Below, piece by piece: positions 8,955-18,455 of a DNA stretch of 64,000 nucleotides. This stretch comes from Oceanospirillaceae bacterium. GTDB lineage: Bacteria; Pseudomonadota; Gammaproteobacteria; Pseudomonadales; Balneatricaceae. The stretch's first letter is position 1. Every line of letters starts with the position of its first letter. The position numbers were made by a program, and so were the translations under genes. Below the pieces are notes generated by a model, which worked only from the letters and a program-made list of their open reading frames with translations, had not been told where the DNA came from and did not search any database. Location of the stretch: NCBI GenBank assembly GCA_013215445.1, contig JABSRA010000006.1:155946-219945 (forward strand), written 5' to 3'.

Positions 8955-10190
8955 GTGCTAAGTCAAACAATTGTGCCCAGTGATGAACAGGGAACGGATA
9001 TTCTTTTTGCCAGACAATCTATTTACACTAAAAATAGAGACGTTGCCTACTATGAATTATTATTTAGAAATGCCGATAATGCTTATGACCCTAAAATAAA
9101 AGATGAAGCTGCTACTTTTGAAGTCATTGCCAATAATTATTCAAATGTGTTGATCGATGGCGTGGTAAAAACGGTGCCCTGTTTTATAAAAGTGACTGAC
9201 GAATTGTTACTTAGTGATAAACTGCCAGCACTGCCAAAAGGTCGCTTTGTGCTCGAGATATTGGGCCGTTCACATATATCTGCTGAATTGATTGATAAAT
9301 TAAGAGAGTTGGGTAAGCAAGGTGTGAGATTGGCTCTGGCAGATTACGATCCTAATGATCGACGCTTAGATGTGTTGTTAAATATAGTACACATTCTTAA
9401 ATTGGATGTCCGACGTATCGGCATGGATAAACTCCCCAGTCTTATCCGTCACTTAAAGCCCTTTCACCTAGAGTTGCTGGCCGATAAAGTAGAATCTAAA
9501 GAACAGTATATAAACTGTGTAGACATGGGTTTTTCCCTTTACCAAGGTTTTTTTCTCAGTCAGCCTGCCACGGCAAAAGGGCGCAAAATCACCGCTAATA
9601 AAATGGTTTTACTACAGCTATTAGCTGAAATAGATAAACCTCACGCCACCGCTAAAAGTATTGAAGAGCTGGCTTTAAACGATCCTGGTTTAACCTTTAA
9701 AATTCTCAAGGTAGTCAATTCTGCCGCGTTTAGTTCCCCGAAAGAAATCACCTCCCTGTCACATGCAATCGGTATCTTGGGCATGAATCAAATTAAACGC
9801 TGGATTGTCATTTTCATGACCACCAGTGATGGCAAGGCCCCTGTGGACTTGATCAACAATATGTTAGTGCGAGGTCGAATGTGCGAGTTACTCTCCGAAA
9901 TTCTCGGGGAGGCAGATTCGATTAGTTATTTTATGGTGGGTCTACTCTCGCAACTAGATGCATTGTTGAATATAGAAATGGAGGAACTACTTGGCCAAAT
10001 GCCGCTGACAGAACAAATATCGGACGCTATTCTAGAACACAAAGGGCAGATGGGTGAAGTTTTGTCAGACGTAAAACATTACCAGCTCGGTGAATTTAAT
10101 GCCGTGCGTGGCTCTTTGGGGAGTGCTTTTTATCAGATGGCTTATCGACACAGCATTAACTGGGCTGATCAAGTAATGAAAGCCATATAA
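8955..10190 (+). CDS. EAL-HDOD signalling protein (degenerate EAL)
   Basis: A 411-residue cytoplasmic protein of the YuxH/CdgJ type. The N-terminal half (about 15-205) is an EAL domain in which the catalytic motif is replaced by YELLFRN, so it should not hydrolyse cyclic di-GMP. The C-terminal half (about 205-395) is an HDOD domain with the typical LALNDPGLTFKILKVVNSAAF sequence and HAIGILG. Such proteins act as signalling adaptors affecting motility or biofilm. The start is a GTG preceded by GGTGGAG. A GGDEF-EAL protein follows 157 bases later on the same strand. Confidence 0.85.
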   Translation: MLSQTIVPSDEQGTDILFARQSIYTKNRDVAYYELLFRNADNAYDPKIKDEAATFEVIANNYSNVLIDGVVKTVPCFIKVTDELLLSDKLPALPKGRFVLEILGRSHISAELIDKLRELGKQGVRLALADYDPNDRRLDVLLNIVHILKLDVRRIGMDKLPSLIRHLKPFHLELLADKVESKEQYINCVDMGFSLYQGFFLSQPATAKGRKITANKMVLLQLLAEIDKPHATAKSIEELALNDPGLTFKILKVVNSAAFSSPKEITSLSHAIGILGMNQIKRWIVIFMTTSDGKAPVDLINNMLVRGRMCELLSEILGEADSISYFMVGLLSQLDALLNIEMEELLGQMPLTEQISDAILEHKGQMGEVLSDVKHYQLGEFNAVRGSLGSAFYQMAYRHSINWADQVMKAI

Positions 10191-10347
10191 TTGAAAATCA
10201 TAGAAATTACAGTTTTTAAATATGTCACTCTGCGGTCGTATGCATCCAGATAAAAACGGTGAATAATTCTATAAATGATATGAAATGTGGGTGTTTTTTT
10301 TTCCTCAATGTTAGACTGTATTTAGCGAAATAGTTTAATTTAGCAGT

Positions 10348-13128
10348 TTGGGTGATTGTTTGAGTACTAAGGTTCAAGAAGGGGATGTCGGCAAGAGAAT
10401 AGGGAAATTTGCATTAACTTTTATCTTTCAGGTCTGGCTGATAGTGGTCGTGTTAGTCATTTCATTAATGGAGTTTATTTGGCTGCCTAATATATTAGAA
10501 GCGACATTGAATAATAAAATCAATCAGTTTCAGTATGTATTACAGGTATCCAGTCGGCTGGCGGACACACTGCCCTCGGACCAACAGAGAACTGCATTGT
10601 TAGAGAAAATGAACGTGCAGGCACACCAGCAATCTCAGGGCTGGCAGAACATCGTTTTTGCTCCCGAACAAGATTTGCGGCACAAAGCTCAGAGTGACAT
10701 GCAATTACAATTATTGTTGCAGCGTCTCCCCCTGTCTAATTACGCCTATGGTTTGTGGTTTAGTCCGACACAAGTGCTTAGTGAGCAGCGCACCATTTAT
10801 CGAGTTTTCGAGTTGCTAATAATTACTTTTTTTAGTCTGGTGATGTTCTTTATTTGGCGACGTCGCGCTATTTCTCTCGACTGTTTAGAGCAGCTAACGG
10901 CAGCGGCTAGAGCGCTGGAAAAGGGAGATCTTGCGCAACCTTTTCCCCGTTTTTTTCCTAGGTCGCGTTTGGCCGAATTAATTGATAGCCTCGAAATAAC
11001 CCGACACTCTCTGCAGGCGCTACAGAGTAAAATAGACGATAAAGTAGCCGCTAAAAAAATAATTGAACACAATTTCCAAGTACTACTAGCTACCAAAAAA
11101 GTGCTAGAACAACGCTTACATAATTCCCATAAAGTGGCGAATGTAGGCAGTTGGGAGTGGTCCGTGGCAGAAAACCGCATGTGGTATTCAGTCAGCTTAA
11201 TCGAAATTCTGGGCCTCAAAGAAGAGAATCAAAACGACAGCGTTGAGACATTTTTACAACAGGTACATTCTTCAGATAAAAAAATATTATTGACCCAATT
11301 TCGCAGCCAGTTACAAGTGGGCGCTGAAATTTGTAGTAAATTTAGGATTTCTCTGGAAGGTAACATTAAGCATTTATGTTTAACTGCCAAAGTGCACCGA
11401 AAAAAAGATGGCGGATTGAAACTGGTGGGCACTTGCCAAGATGTTTCCGCGCTCAAAGAAGTAGAATCTTTACTCAAAAAATTCACCAGTGCGATCACTG
11501 CGAGTAATTATGGGGTGATGATCACGGATGTGATAGGCACTGTCGAATACATTAATCCAAAGTATACGCAGAGCAGCGGGTTCGAAAAGATGGCGTTAGT
11601 GGGTGCGCCAGCGGTGATGTTGTCCAGGGACTGCCTAACCGAAAAGCAATATGACAGTATGTGGAAAGATATTCTCGCGGGTAAAAGCTGGCGAGGAGAT
11701 TTAGAAAATATTCGCAAAGATGGCAGTTTTTATTGGTCTAACGTGGTTATTTCTCCTATTTATAATGACTACGATGAACTGACCCACTTTGTGATTTTGG
11801 TAGAAGATATTTCAGAATTGAAAGACGCCAAAGAAAAAGTGAAGCAATTGGCGCTCTATGATGGATTAACTGGACTGCCTAACCGCCGCTTATTTTATAG
11901 CGAGTTAAAGCGGCTCTTTCGCGCCGATGTTATTGACGCACCCGCAGTCGTAATGCTGTTTGATTTGGATAATTTTAAGAGTATTAATGACGCTCAAGGT
12001 CATTCTGTCGGTGATAAATTGCTCATCGCGGTGGCTAGTCGCCTCACGCAAAACCTACCCGAGGGCGCTATTATAGCCAGATTGGGCGGCGATGAATTTG
12101 CCATGCTGATCAATCCGGTTAAAAATGTCATGGAAGTAGAGCGTATTGCCAAACATTTGTTAGGCATTATTGCCCAGCCTTATATTATAGAAGGTTATGC
12201 GATTCAAATTAATACCAGTATCGGACTCGCCTGGCTACCTAAGGACGGAAATTTACCGGATGTCATTTTAAAAAATGCGGATTTGGCAATGTATCAAGCC
12301 AAGGAGATGGGGCGCAACCAATATCGACACTTTACCGAGCAGCTCAATGAGCAAGTGCAGCGCTATATTCGCTTTTCCAAAGAGATGCCCGAGGCACTGC
12401 GTCAAGGTCAATTTATTCTTAATTTCCAGCCTAAAGTGGATTTGCAAGCACAGAAAATTATCGGGGTGGAGGCATTGGTTCGCTGGGAGCATCCTGAGTT
12501 AGGAATTGTACCTCCCGTTGATTTCATTTCAATTGCCGAAGATACCGGTTTTATAGTGCCGCTGGGTAACTGGGTATTTGCCGAGGCATGTCGCAATATG
12601 AAAAAATTGCGAGAATTGGGTTATGCAGATATTTCCTGTGCTATTAATATTTCGCTACGTCAATTTCGCGACCCCTCGCTACTGGGAGTGATGGCTAAAT
12701 CTATGCGTGATAATGATATAGAGCCTAATCTATTAGAAGTGGAAATCACGGAATCGCTACTGATGGAAGATGTTGATACTGCTATCCACACTCTCAATAA
12801 AATCCAGCAACTGGGGCTGAGTGTCGCCATTGATGATTTTGGTACGGGTTTCTCCTCCTTTGCCTATTTGAAAAATTTACCGATCGACGTCCTTAAAGTA
12901 GATAGAACTTTTATTAAAGATATCCCAGAGAGTGAGGGAGATATGAAGATAACATCTGCTATTATTTCTATGGCGCATAGTCTCAATTTAAAAGTAGTGG
13001 CCGAGGGAATAGAAACTAATAGTCAGCGCCAATTTTTGCTGGAACAAGGCTGTGATATTGGACAGGGTTATCTGTTTGGCAAGCCGCTACCCATTGATCA
13101 ACTAACCGAGGTGCTAGGCAGGCACTGA
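10348..13128 (+). CDS. Membrane-bound PAS-GGDEF-EAL cyclic-di-GMP protein
   Basis: A 926-residue inner-membrane signalling protein. Membrane helices lie near residues 22-45 and 150-170 and flank a short periplasmic segment, followed by a HAMP-like region. Two PAS domains follow (roughly 260-370 and 380-490), then GGDEF with an intact GGDEF at 580-584, then EAL with an intact EAL at 708-710 and downstream ESLLMED and DDFGTGFSSFAYLKNLPIDVLKVD-type motifs. Both catalytic sites look usable, so it could make or degrade cyclic di-GMP. The start is uncertain: TTG at 10348, or TTG at 10360 with a GGGTGA ribosome binding site; no ATG fits. Confidence 0.9.
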   Translation: MGDCLSTKVQEGDVGKRIGKFALTFIFQVWLIVVVLVISLMEFIWLPNILEATLNNKINQFQYVLQVSSRLADTLPSDQQRTALLEKMNVQAHQQSQGWQNIVFAPEQDLRHKAQSDMQLQLLLQRLPLSNYAYGLWFSPTQVLSEQRTIYRVFELLIITFFSLVMFFIWRRRAISLDCLEQLTAAARALEKGDLAQPFPRFFPRSRLAELIDSLEITRHSLQALQSKIDDKVAAKKIIEHNFQVLLATKKVLEQRLHNSHKVANVGSWEWSVAENRMWYSVSLIEILGLKEENQNDSVETFLQQVHSSDKKILLTQFRSQLQVGAEICSKFRISLEGNIKHLCLTAKVHRKKDGGLKLVGTCQDVSALKEVESLLKKFTSAITASNYGVMITDVIGTVEYINPKYTQSSGFEKMALVGAPAVMLSRDCLTEKQYDSMWKDILAGKSWRGDLENIRKDGSFYWSNVVISPIYNDYDELTHFVILVEDISELKDAKEKVKQLALYDGLTGLPNRRLFYSELKRLFRADVIDAPAVVMLFDLDNFKSINDAQGHSVGDKLLIAVASRLTQNLPEGAIIARLGGDEFAMLINPVKNVMEVERIAKHLLGIIAQPYIIEGYAIQINTSIGLAWLPKDGNLPDVILKNADLAMYQAKEMGRNQYRHFTEQLNEQVQRYIRFSKEMPEALRQGQFILNFQPKVDLQAQKIIGVEALVRWEHPELGIVPPVDFISIAEDTGFIVPLGNWVFAEACRNMKKLRELGYADISCAINISLRQFRDPSLLGVMAKSMRDNDIEPNLLEVEITESLLMEDVDTAIHTLNKIQQLGLSVAIDDFGTGFSSFAYLKNLPIDVLKVDRTFIKDIPESEGDMKITSAIISMAHSLNLKVVAEGIETNSQRQFLLEQGCDIGQGYLFGKPLPIDQLTEVLGRH

Positions 13129-13163
13129 CCGCAGCTGATGAGACTAAATTAAGGGAGTAAGAC

Positions 13164-14126
13164 TTGAATATTGTCGAGAGGGAGACGCGGGTGAATGTAA
13201 ATTTGCTCGAGCAAATAGAAGCGAGTGTCAGCGAGGTATTACTCGGCAAGCAAGCTAAGATAAAATTAGTCATCTGCTGCCTTCTCGCCAGGGGACATCT
13301 GTTGATAGAAGACCTACCGGGGATGGGGAAAACCACCTTGGCACAGGCCTTCGCCGAGGTGTTGGGGTTGGCTTATAACCGCGTCCAATTTACCAGTGAT
13401 TTACTGCCGGCAGACTTATTGGGAGTATCCATCTTTAATCGACAAGAGAGTAGCTTTAGCTTTCAGCAGGGGCCGATCTTTACCCAGTTACTGCTAGCGG
13501 ATGAAATTAATCGCACCACTCCAAAAACACAAAGTGCCTTACTTGAAGCGATGGAAGAGCAGCAGGTGAGCATTGATGGCAAAACTCGACCGCTGCCCGA
13601 GCCCTTTTTTGTCATCGCGACGCAAAATCCCTCTAGCCACAGTGGTACTTACCCGCTACCTGAATCGCAACTCGATCGGTTTTTAATGCGCATCGAGTTA
13701 GGTTACCCAAATGCAGCGGCTGAGCGAATTATATTACAGCGACTTGGCACTGCAACCAAAGGCCATCGTGCACGGGCTAATAAGCTCTCTGCCATTATCA
13801 ATGTTGAGCAACTCGAAACACTCCAATATCAAGCGAGTCAAGTATCAGTGAGCGACGCTCTACTGGATTATGTGCAGCGCCTCATTTCCTACAGTCGTGA
13901 CAATGAGAGTATTGGATGCGGTATTTCACCTAGGGGTTCACTCGCATTATTAAGTGCTGCTAAGGCGTGGGCACTGATAGAACACCGAGACTATTTATTA
14001 CCTGAAGATATACAGCAAGTTTTTCCCGCTGTGATAGCCCATAGAATAAGTGCCACTGGTGCGGTTAAAGCCCAGGAGGCTGTCGCCGATCATATTTTGA
14101 CACAAGTGGATGTTATCTACTCCTAG
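13164..14126 (+). CDS. MoxR family AAA+ ATPase
   Basis: A 320-residue MoxR-type AAA+ ATPase. It has Walker A at LPGMGKTTLAQ (about 51-61), Walker B at LLADEINRTTPKTQSALLEAMEE (about 111-133), a sensor around IATQNP, and a C-terminal lid. MoxR ATPases act as chaperones for maturation of partner proteins and are commonly encoded with DUF58 and transglutaminase-domain proteins, as here. The start is TTG with AAGGGAG upstream. The DUF58 gene follows after 17 bases, so this is the first gene of a probable four-gene operon. Confidence 0.92.
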   Translation: MNIVERETRVNVNLLEQIEASVSEVLLGKQAKIKLVICCLLARGHLLIEDLPGMGKTTLAQAFAEVLGLAYNRVQFTSDLLPADLLGVSIFNRQESSFSFQQGPIFTQLLLADEINRTTPKTQSALLEAMEEQQVSIDGKTRPLPEPFFVIATQNPSSHSGTYPLPESQLDRFLMRIELGYPNAAAERIILQRLGTATKGHRARANKLSAIINVEQLETLQYQASQVSVSDALLDYVQRLISYSRDNESIGCGISPRGSLALLSAAKAWALIEHRDYLLPEDIQQVFPAVIAHRISATGAVKAQEAVADHILTQVDVIYS

Positions 14127-14143
14127 CCGCTGTTGAGAGTGTT

Positions 14144-15145
14144 ATGCCAATACACACAGAGAATTGGAATGCCCGTTTCATCAACTTGCTCTTGTCCAAG
14201 CGTAAGACATTAAAAAAACGTCACCAACTGACGCACAAAAATTTATTCATCTTTCCCTCACTGCTAGGTTTGTGCTACCTGCTCTTTATCATGCTGTTGT
14301 GGCTGCTGGGCACTAATTACCAAAATAACTTAATCTTGGCACTGAGCTATCTGTTGATTAGTATTATGCTGGTGAGTATTTTTCATAGCTATGTTAATTT
14401 GCAGGGGTTAACCGTGAGTGTCGCACCGAGCGCGGCGGTTTTTTGTGGAGAGATAGCGATTATTCCGCTGTGTTTTGAAAGCGCGCAACAGGGGCGCTAT
14501 CAGGGGATAAAAATAGGCTGGAGGGGCGCGCCTATCGCCCCTATAGAGTGGGGAGGTAAAGGTGAAATAGCTGCTACTTTAGCGTTTAAAACTACCGTGC
14601 GAGGTAAGATACAGGTGCCGCGCTTAGAATTGCGCAGTTATTATCCGCTTGGCTTGTTACGCTGTTGGTGTCTGTTGCCATTGGATTTGCAGGTGGTGGT
14701 TTATCCACAGGCAGTTGCTGCCAGTCCGATAGAAAGCGGATTTGAAGCAGACGCAGAGGCAGCAGCTAATGCTACACAGTACCGTCGACGAGCTGATACG
14801 GTTGAGTTTGATAATTTACAGCGCTATCAGCAGGGCGAATCAATCAAAAACATTGCCTGGAAGCACTATGCACGTTCAGATATCTTGTACCGTAAAAACA
14901 GCCTGAATACTCCGCAAGCAAATACTTCGCTACGCTGGGATCAATACCCTGCTGCTGGTTGTGAACAAAAATTACAACATTTATGTTTTGCAGCACTACG
15001 CTTAAGTGAGCAAGATCGCAGCTATAGTTTAACCTTACCTCAAGTCTATATCGAAGCCTCGAGTGGCGCTAGCCACCTACAACAGGTACTGACAGCCCTG
15101 GCGCTGTGTGAAGAGCGAGCGTTGCCAGAACGGTTGAACAGCTAA
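14144..15145 (+). CDS. DUF58 domain-containing membrane protein
   Basis: A 333-residue protein with two adjacent membrane helices at about 37-80. The DUF58 signature lies in the C-terminal half: RYQQGESIKNIAWKHYARSDILYRK, matching the family YxxGDxxRxIxWKxxA pattern. DUF58 proteins have a von Willebrand A-like fold and accompany MoxR ATPases; the precise role is unknown. The stop overlaps the next gene start by one base (TAATG at 15143-15147), so the two are translationally coupled. Confidence 0.85.
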   Translation: MPIHTENWNARFINLLLSKRKTLKKRHQLTHKNLFIFPSLLGLCYLLFIMLLWLLGTNYQNNLILALSYLLISIMLVSIFHSYVNLQGLTVSVAPSAAVFCGEIAIIPLCFESAQQGRYQGIKIGWRGAPIAPIEWGGKGEIAATLAFKTTVRGKIQVPRLELRSYYPLGLLRCWCLLPLDLQVVVYPQAVAASPIESGFEADAEAAANATQYRRRADTVEFDNLQRYQQGESIKNIAWKHYARSDILYRKNSLNTPQANTSLRWDQYPAAGCEQKLQHLCFAALRLSEQDRSYSLTLPQVYIEASSGASHLQQVLTALALCEERALPERLNS

Positions 15146-17145
15146 TGCTTATCGCCAGGCAAAAAAATAATCAATGGTACTGGTTGGGTGGCGGATTGGC
15201 GATGGCGATCATACCCTTGTGGGCGGAGCTTCCCGGCTGGCTATTACCTTTCGTCATTGCAATCTATCTCTGGCGACTTATTTACCCACAGCACTTAGCG
15301 AGGCAAGGTAAGTGGATAAAATTACTGGTGGTGACCGTCAGTGTCATGTTACTGAGCGTCAGTATTGGCAGTATATTTTCCCTGCAGGGCTTTGTTGGCT
15401 TATTAGTGCTGGCCAGCTCACTTAAATTAATTGAGCTTGAAACTCGCCGAGATTACCTGCTGATGGTTTTTCTCGGCTGTTTGATCAGTGCGTGTCAGTT
15501 GTTGTTTTACAATAGTGTCTTGAGCTTTGGGTATACCTTGTGTTCGCTGTTGATATTGCATACAGCGCTGTTGCAGATGTTTATAAACTCTGAGAGCGCA
15601 CAGAGCGTTAAACAACGCTTGTTAGCATCCATCCTCAAGGTCACCATTATTTTTTTACAGGCGCTACCAATCGCGATCATCTTGTTTATTGTCATGCCCA
15701 GAATAGGCAGTATATGGACAGTACCAATCAATAGTAACGTGGCTAAAACCGGTGTGACGGATAGTTTAACAGCGGGAGATATAGGGCAATTAAATCAAGA
15801 TTTTTCGGTGGCGATGCGTATTACCTTTAGCTCTTCGGCACAGCCATCAGTCTCGCAAATGTACTGGCGAGGAATGAGTTTAGCCGCATTCGATGGTAAA
15901 ACTTGGCGGCGTGTACCCGAGGCTGCACCACTGAGTGATAAGCTGCGCAATAAATTACAAAAAGTCACTGAGCGCACTGCTGGCCCTCTCTACCGTTATC
16001 AGATTATGCAAGAGGCCACTGGTCGACCTTGGCTGTATAGTTTATCTACCCCTATAGTACGCAATCGGGAGATTGTACAAGGGCAAGATTATAGTCTTAG
16101 CCGACATAGTCCGCTACAGCGTCGTTTTCAGTATGAGGTCACCAGCGCTGCCGATTTTATCGATAATACACCGCTCGGGCATGAGCAGTATTTACGGTAT
16201 ACGCAATTGCCGGGTGCGGGCAATCCTCAAACCCGCGCTTTTGCTCAGCAGCTTAAGCAGCGACTTGGCTCAACCCAAAATATTATAGATTTCCTAACCG
16301 AGCAGTACCAACATGGCTTTAGTTACACTTTATCCCCTGGCAAGCTCTCCACCGAGAACCCGATAGACGATTTTCTATTTAATACTAAGCGCGGCTATTG
16401 TGAGCATTTTGCCAGCAGCAGCGCATTTTTGTTACGCGCCGCAGGGGTCCCTGCCAGAATCGCCACTGGTTATCAGGGAGGGCAGTGGAGTACAGACCAT
16501 CAATATTTATTGGTAACCCAGGCACAAGCTCATGCATGGGTAGAATTTTGGGATGAGCAATCAGGATGGGTGAGATGGGACCCGACCGCGGTGGTCGCGC
16601 CAGAGCGCATTAGCCGTGGCACATCTGAGTTTCTGTTGCTGGATGGGCGCGCGCAAGATATCGCAGCTCTGTTTAGAAAAAATTCATGGGTGCGCAACTG
16701 GCAATTACAGTGGGATGGTTTAAATTACCAGTGGCATCGATGGGTACTGGGCTATAATAGCCAGTTGCAATTTCAATTCGTCAAGAAGTTGTTAGGCGCA
16801 GTCGATAGTTGGCGAATAGGCCTGTTAATATTATTAGTACTCGGGCTGGTTATCGCTCCATTAATGATTAAAAGTAGCCGCAAAAGCGGCACTAGACAGA
16901 CGGATCCAGTTATTAAGCTGTGCCATAAGCTCGATAAAAAAATGGCTAAATTGCAGCTGCACAGAGAACCGCAAGAAACGTTGAGCAGGTTTTTATCGCG
17001 CGCTGCCATTGAGCAGCCTTCTCTAGCGGTAGCACTGCGCTCGATTGCAGCAGATTTAGAAAAGCTGCTCTATTATCCAACATCGTCATCTAGCGCCGAA
17101 ATAGCAACCGTCGCCGCGAATATTAAAAAACTAAAATACCGGTAA
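15145..17145 (+). CDS. TgpA-like transglutaminase-domain membrane protein (DUF3488)
   Basis: A 666-residue inner-membrane protein. The N-terminal third has six to seven hydrophobic helices (DUF3488). A periplasmic transglutaminase-like domain follows, with its catalytic triad visible: Cys in KRGYCEHFASS, His in QAHAWVEFW and Asp in VRWDPTAV. A last membrane helix near 555-575 precedes a short cytoplasmic tail. TgpA of Pseudomonas aeruginosa is the best-known relative and is essential there. It completes the MoxR-DUF58-TgpA set. The thioredoxin-like gene follows 75 bases on. Confidence 0.9.
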   Translation: MLIARQKNNQWYWLGGGLAMAIIPLWAELPGWLLPFVIAIYLWRLIYPQHLARQGKWIKLLVVTVSVMLLSVSIGSIFSLQGFVGLLVLASSLKLIELETRRDYLLMVFLGCLISACQLLFYNSVLSFGYTLCSLLILHTALLQMFINSESAQSVKQRLLASILKVTIIFLQALPIAIILFIVMPRIGSIWTVPINSNVAKTGVTDSLTAGDIGQLNQDFSVAMRITFSSSAQPSVSQMYWRGMSLAAFDGKTWRRVPEAAPLSDKLRNKLQKVTERTAGPLYRYQIMQEATGRPWLYSLSTPIVRNREIVQGQDYSLSRHSPLQRRFQYEVTSAADFIDNTPLGHEQYLRYTQLPGAGNPQTRAFAQQLKQRLGSTQNIIDFLTEQYQHGFSYTLSPGKLSTENPIDDFLFNTKRGYCEHFASSSAFLLRAAGVPARIATGYQGGQWSTDHQYLLVTQAQAHAWVEFWDEQSGWVRWDPTAVVAPERISRGTSEFLLLDGRAQDIAALFRKNSWVRNWQLQWDGLNYQWHRWVLGYNSQLQFQFVKKLLGAVDSWRIGLLILLVLGLVIAPLMIKSSRKSGTRQTDPVIKLCHKLDKKMAKLQLHREPQETLSRFLSRAAIEQPSLAVALRSIAADLEKLLYYPTSSSSAEIATVAANIKKLKYR

Positions 17146-17220
17146 TCCAAGCATCTTTGCGGAACTCCACGCTAAACTAGCCCTCAAAACAATAGGAAAA
17201 ATAAGATAAGGTCGTTCATC

Positions 17221-17712
17221 GTGAAGCTAACAACATGCACAGGGATAATACTGCTCTGGTGGTGCGCCAGTTTTCCGGCATTCGCCATGGAGTTTAAAGA
17301 TTTTAATGGTAGGCAAGCCACCCTTGCACAGCATATAGGTGCTGGAAAGTGGACAGTGGTGGTTTTTTGGAGTCACAGTTGTGCTGTCTGTTTGCAAGAG
17401 ACACCGCTATTGACCCAGTTTCATCAACAGCACCGCGATCTAGATGCTCAGGTATTGGGTATTAGCATCGATGGGCAGGTCCATAAAAGCAAGGCGCGGC
17501 AGTTTATGCAGCGCAGCGGCATGGGATTTCCGAGTTATATTGGAGAACTGAGGCTATTAGCCGCTGATTATTATCAGATAACCGGCGAAGATTTTCGTGG
17601 CACACCGAGCTATTTATTGTATAGCCCCAGTGGAGAGTTGATGGGAATGCAAGTGGGAGCGTTAAGGATTGCAGCTTTAGAGGCGTTTATCGCCGCTAAT
17701 AATCTAGACTGA
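17221..17712 (+). CDS. TlpA-like periplasmic thiol-disulphide protein
   Basis: A 163-residue thioredoxin-fold protein with an N-terminal signal peptide (cleavage probably after FAMA, about residue 22). The redox motif CAVC sits in WSHSCAVCLQETP, with the cis-proline region in GTPSYLLYSPSGE. TlpA/ResA proteins reduce periplasmic disulphides, often for cytochrome c or envelope assembly. It follows the TgpA operon and may be co-transcribed. The start is a GTG; an ATG further in would remove the signal peptide. A hairpin terminator follows between this and the convergent lipoprotein gene. Confidence 0.85.
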   Translation: MKLTTCTGIILLWWCASFPAFAMEFKDFNGRQATLAQHIGAGKWTVVVFWSHSCAVCLQETPLLTQFHQQHRDLDAQVLGISIDGQVHKSKARQFMQRSGMGFPSYIGELRLLAADYYQITGEDFRGTPSYLLYSPSGELMGMQVGALRIAALEAFIAANNLD

Positions 17713-17746
17713 ATGTAGCTGCAGTTGGCTAATTTGGATGAAAAAA

Positions 17747-17763
17747 GAGGGTTTAAAACCCTC
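17747..17763. terminator. Bidirectional terminator hairpin
   Basis: GAGGGTTTAAAACCCTC: a 7-bp stem GAGGGTT/AACCCTC at the point where two genes converge, preceded by an A run (AAAAAA at 17741-17746) that supplies uridines for the minus transcript. It probably serves mainly the minus-strand lipoprotein gene. Confidence 0.55.
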
Positions 17764-17782
17764 TGTTCTCTCCAAGGTATTA

Positions 17783-18247
17783 TTAGTAACTAACCCGAGC
17801 AGTATTGCCCTGCTGTAATACTTTAACTCTGTCGTTAACCGCAAAGAAATTGGCTTGGTCTATTTGCTGCACAATAGAAATTGTCTCACCAGAATCCAAT
17901 TGAATGGTAATTTCTTGGCCCTGCTTACGGGTGGCTTTTTCCTCAACCTGTTGCCCTAGAATACCGCCGATAATAGCGCCGATGCCCGTGGCGATGTCCT
18001 TACCTGATCCACCGCCAATATTGCTGGCAATCACGCCACCTAAGATGCCACCGGCGGCGGTACCTAATATACCATTTTCTCGTCCATCGATGACTACCGG
18101 ACGCTCTGCAATGACTTCTCCAAAGTTGACGCTCTGTACTTTTTTGGCTTCAGAAGCCGAGTAGTTTTCACCGGTTAAATTGCTGGCGCAAGCGGAGAGA
18201 ATAGCTAGCGCCGTGAAAAAGAACGCGAATTTACCAAAAATTTTCAT
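17783..18247 (-). CDS. Glycine-zipper outer-membrane lipoprotein (SlyB/Pcp-like)
   Basis: A 154-residue lipoprotein with a signal peptide ending in a lipobox LSAC (modified cysteine about residue 20). The middle holds a glycine-zipper segment (about 62-98; GTAAGGILGGVIASNIGGG then GIGAIIGGILGQ), characteristic of the rickettsial 17-kDa/SlyB family. The C-terminal part reads ITIQLDSGETISIVQQ and KVLQQGN as in SlyB/Pcp. Such proteins sit in the outer membrane and help envelope integrity; the exact role here is unknown. It has its own promoter region and a hairpin terminator. Confidence 0.9.
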   Translation of the reverse strand: MKIFGKFAFFFTALAILSACASNLTGENYSASEAKKVQSVNFGEVIAERPVVIDGRENGILGTAAGGILGGVIASNIGGGSGKDIATGIGAIIGGILGQQVEEKATRKQGQEITIQLDSGETISIVQQIDQANFFAVNDRVKVLQQGNTARVSY

Positions 18248-18455
18248 AGTTTACCTTCATTGTATTCGTTGAGTTATAATCTTGGACATCAGAGAGTGAA
18301 AAAGTGCGGACCTTTAGTGATTATTAATTAGCGGGGGATATACGACAGTTGCCGATGGTGCTGCCGATCAATCTAATATAGCGTGGTGCAGGTCAACTTG
18401 AAAGTATTTATCAGATCATGATTGTTTATGAGGCGATCCTCGACTAGGAGAGTAT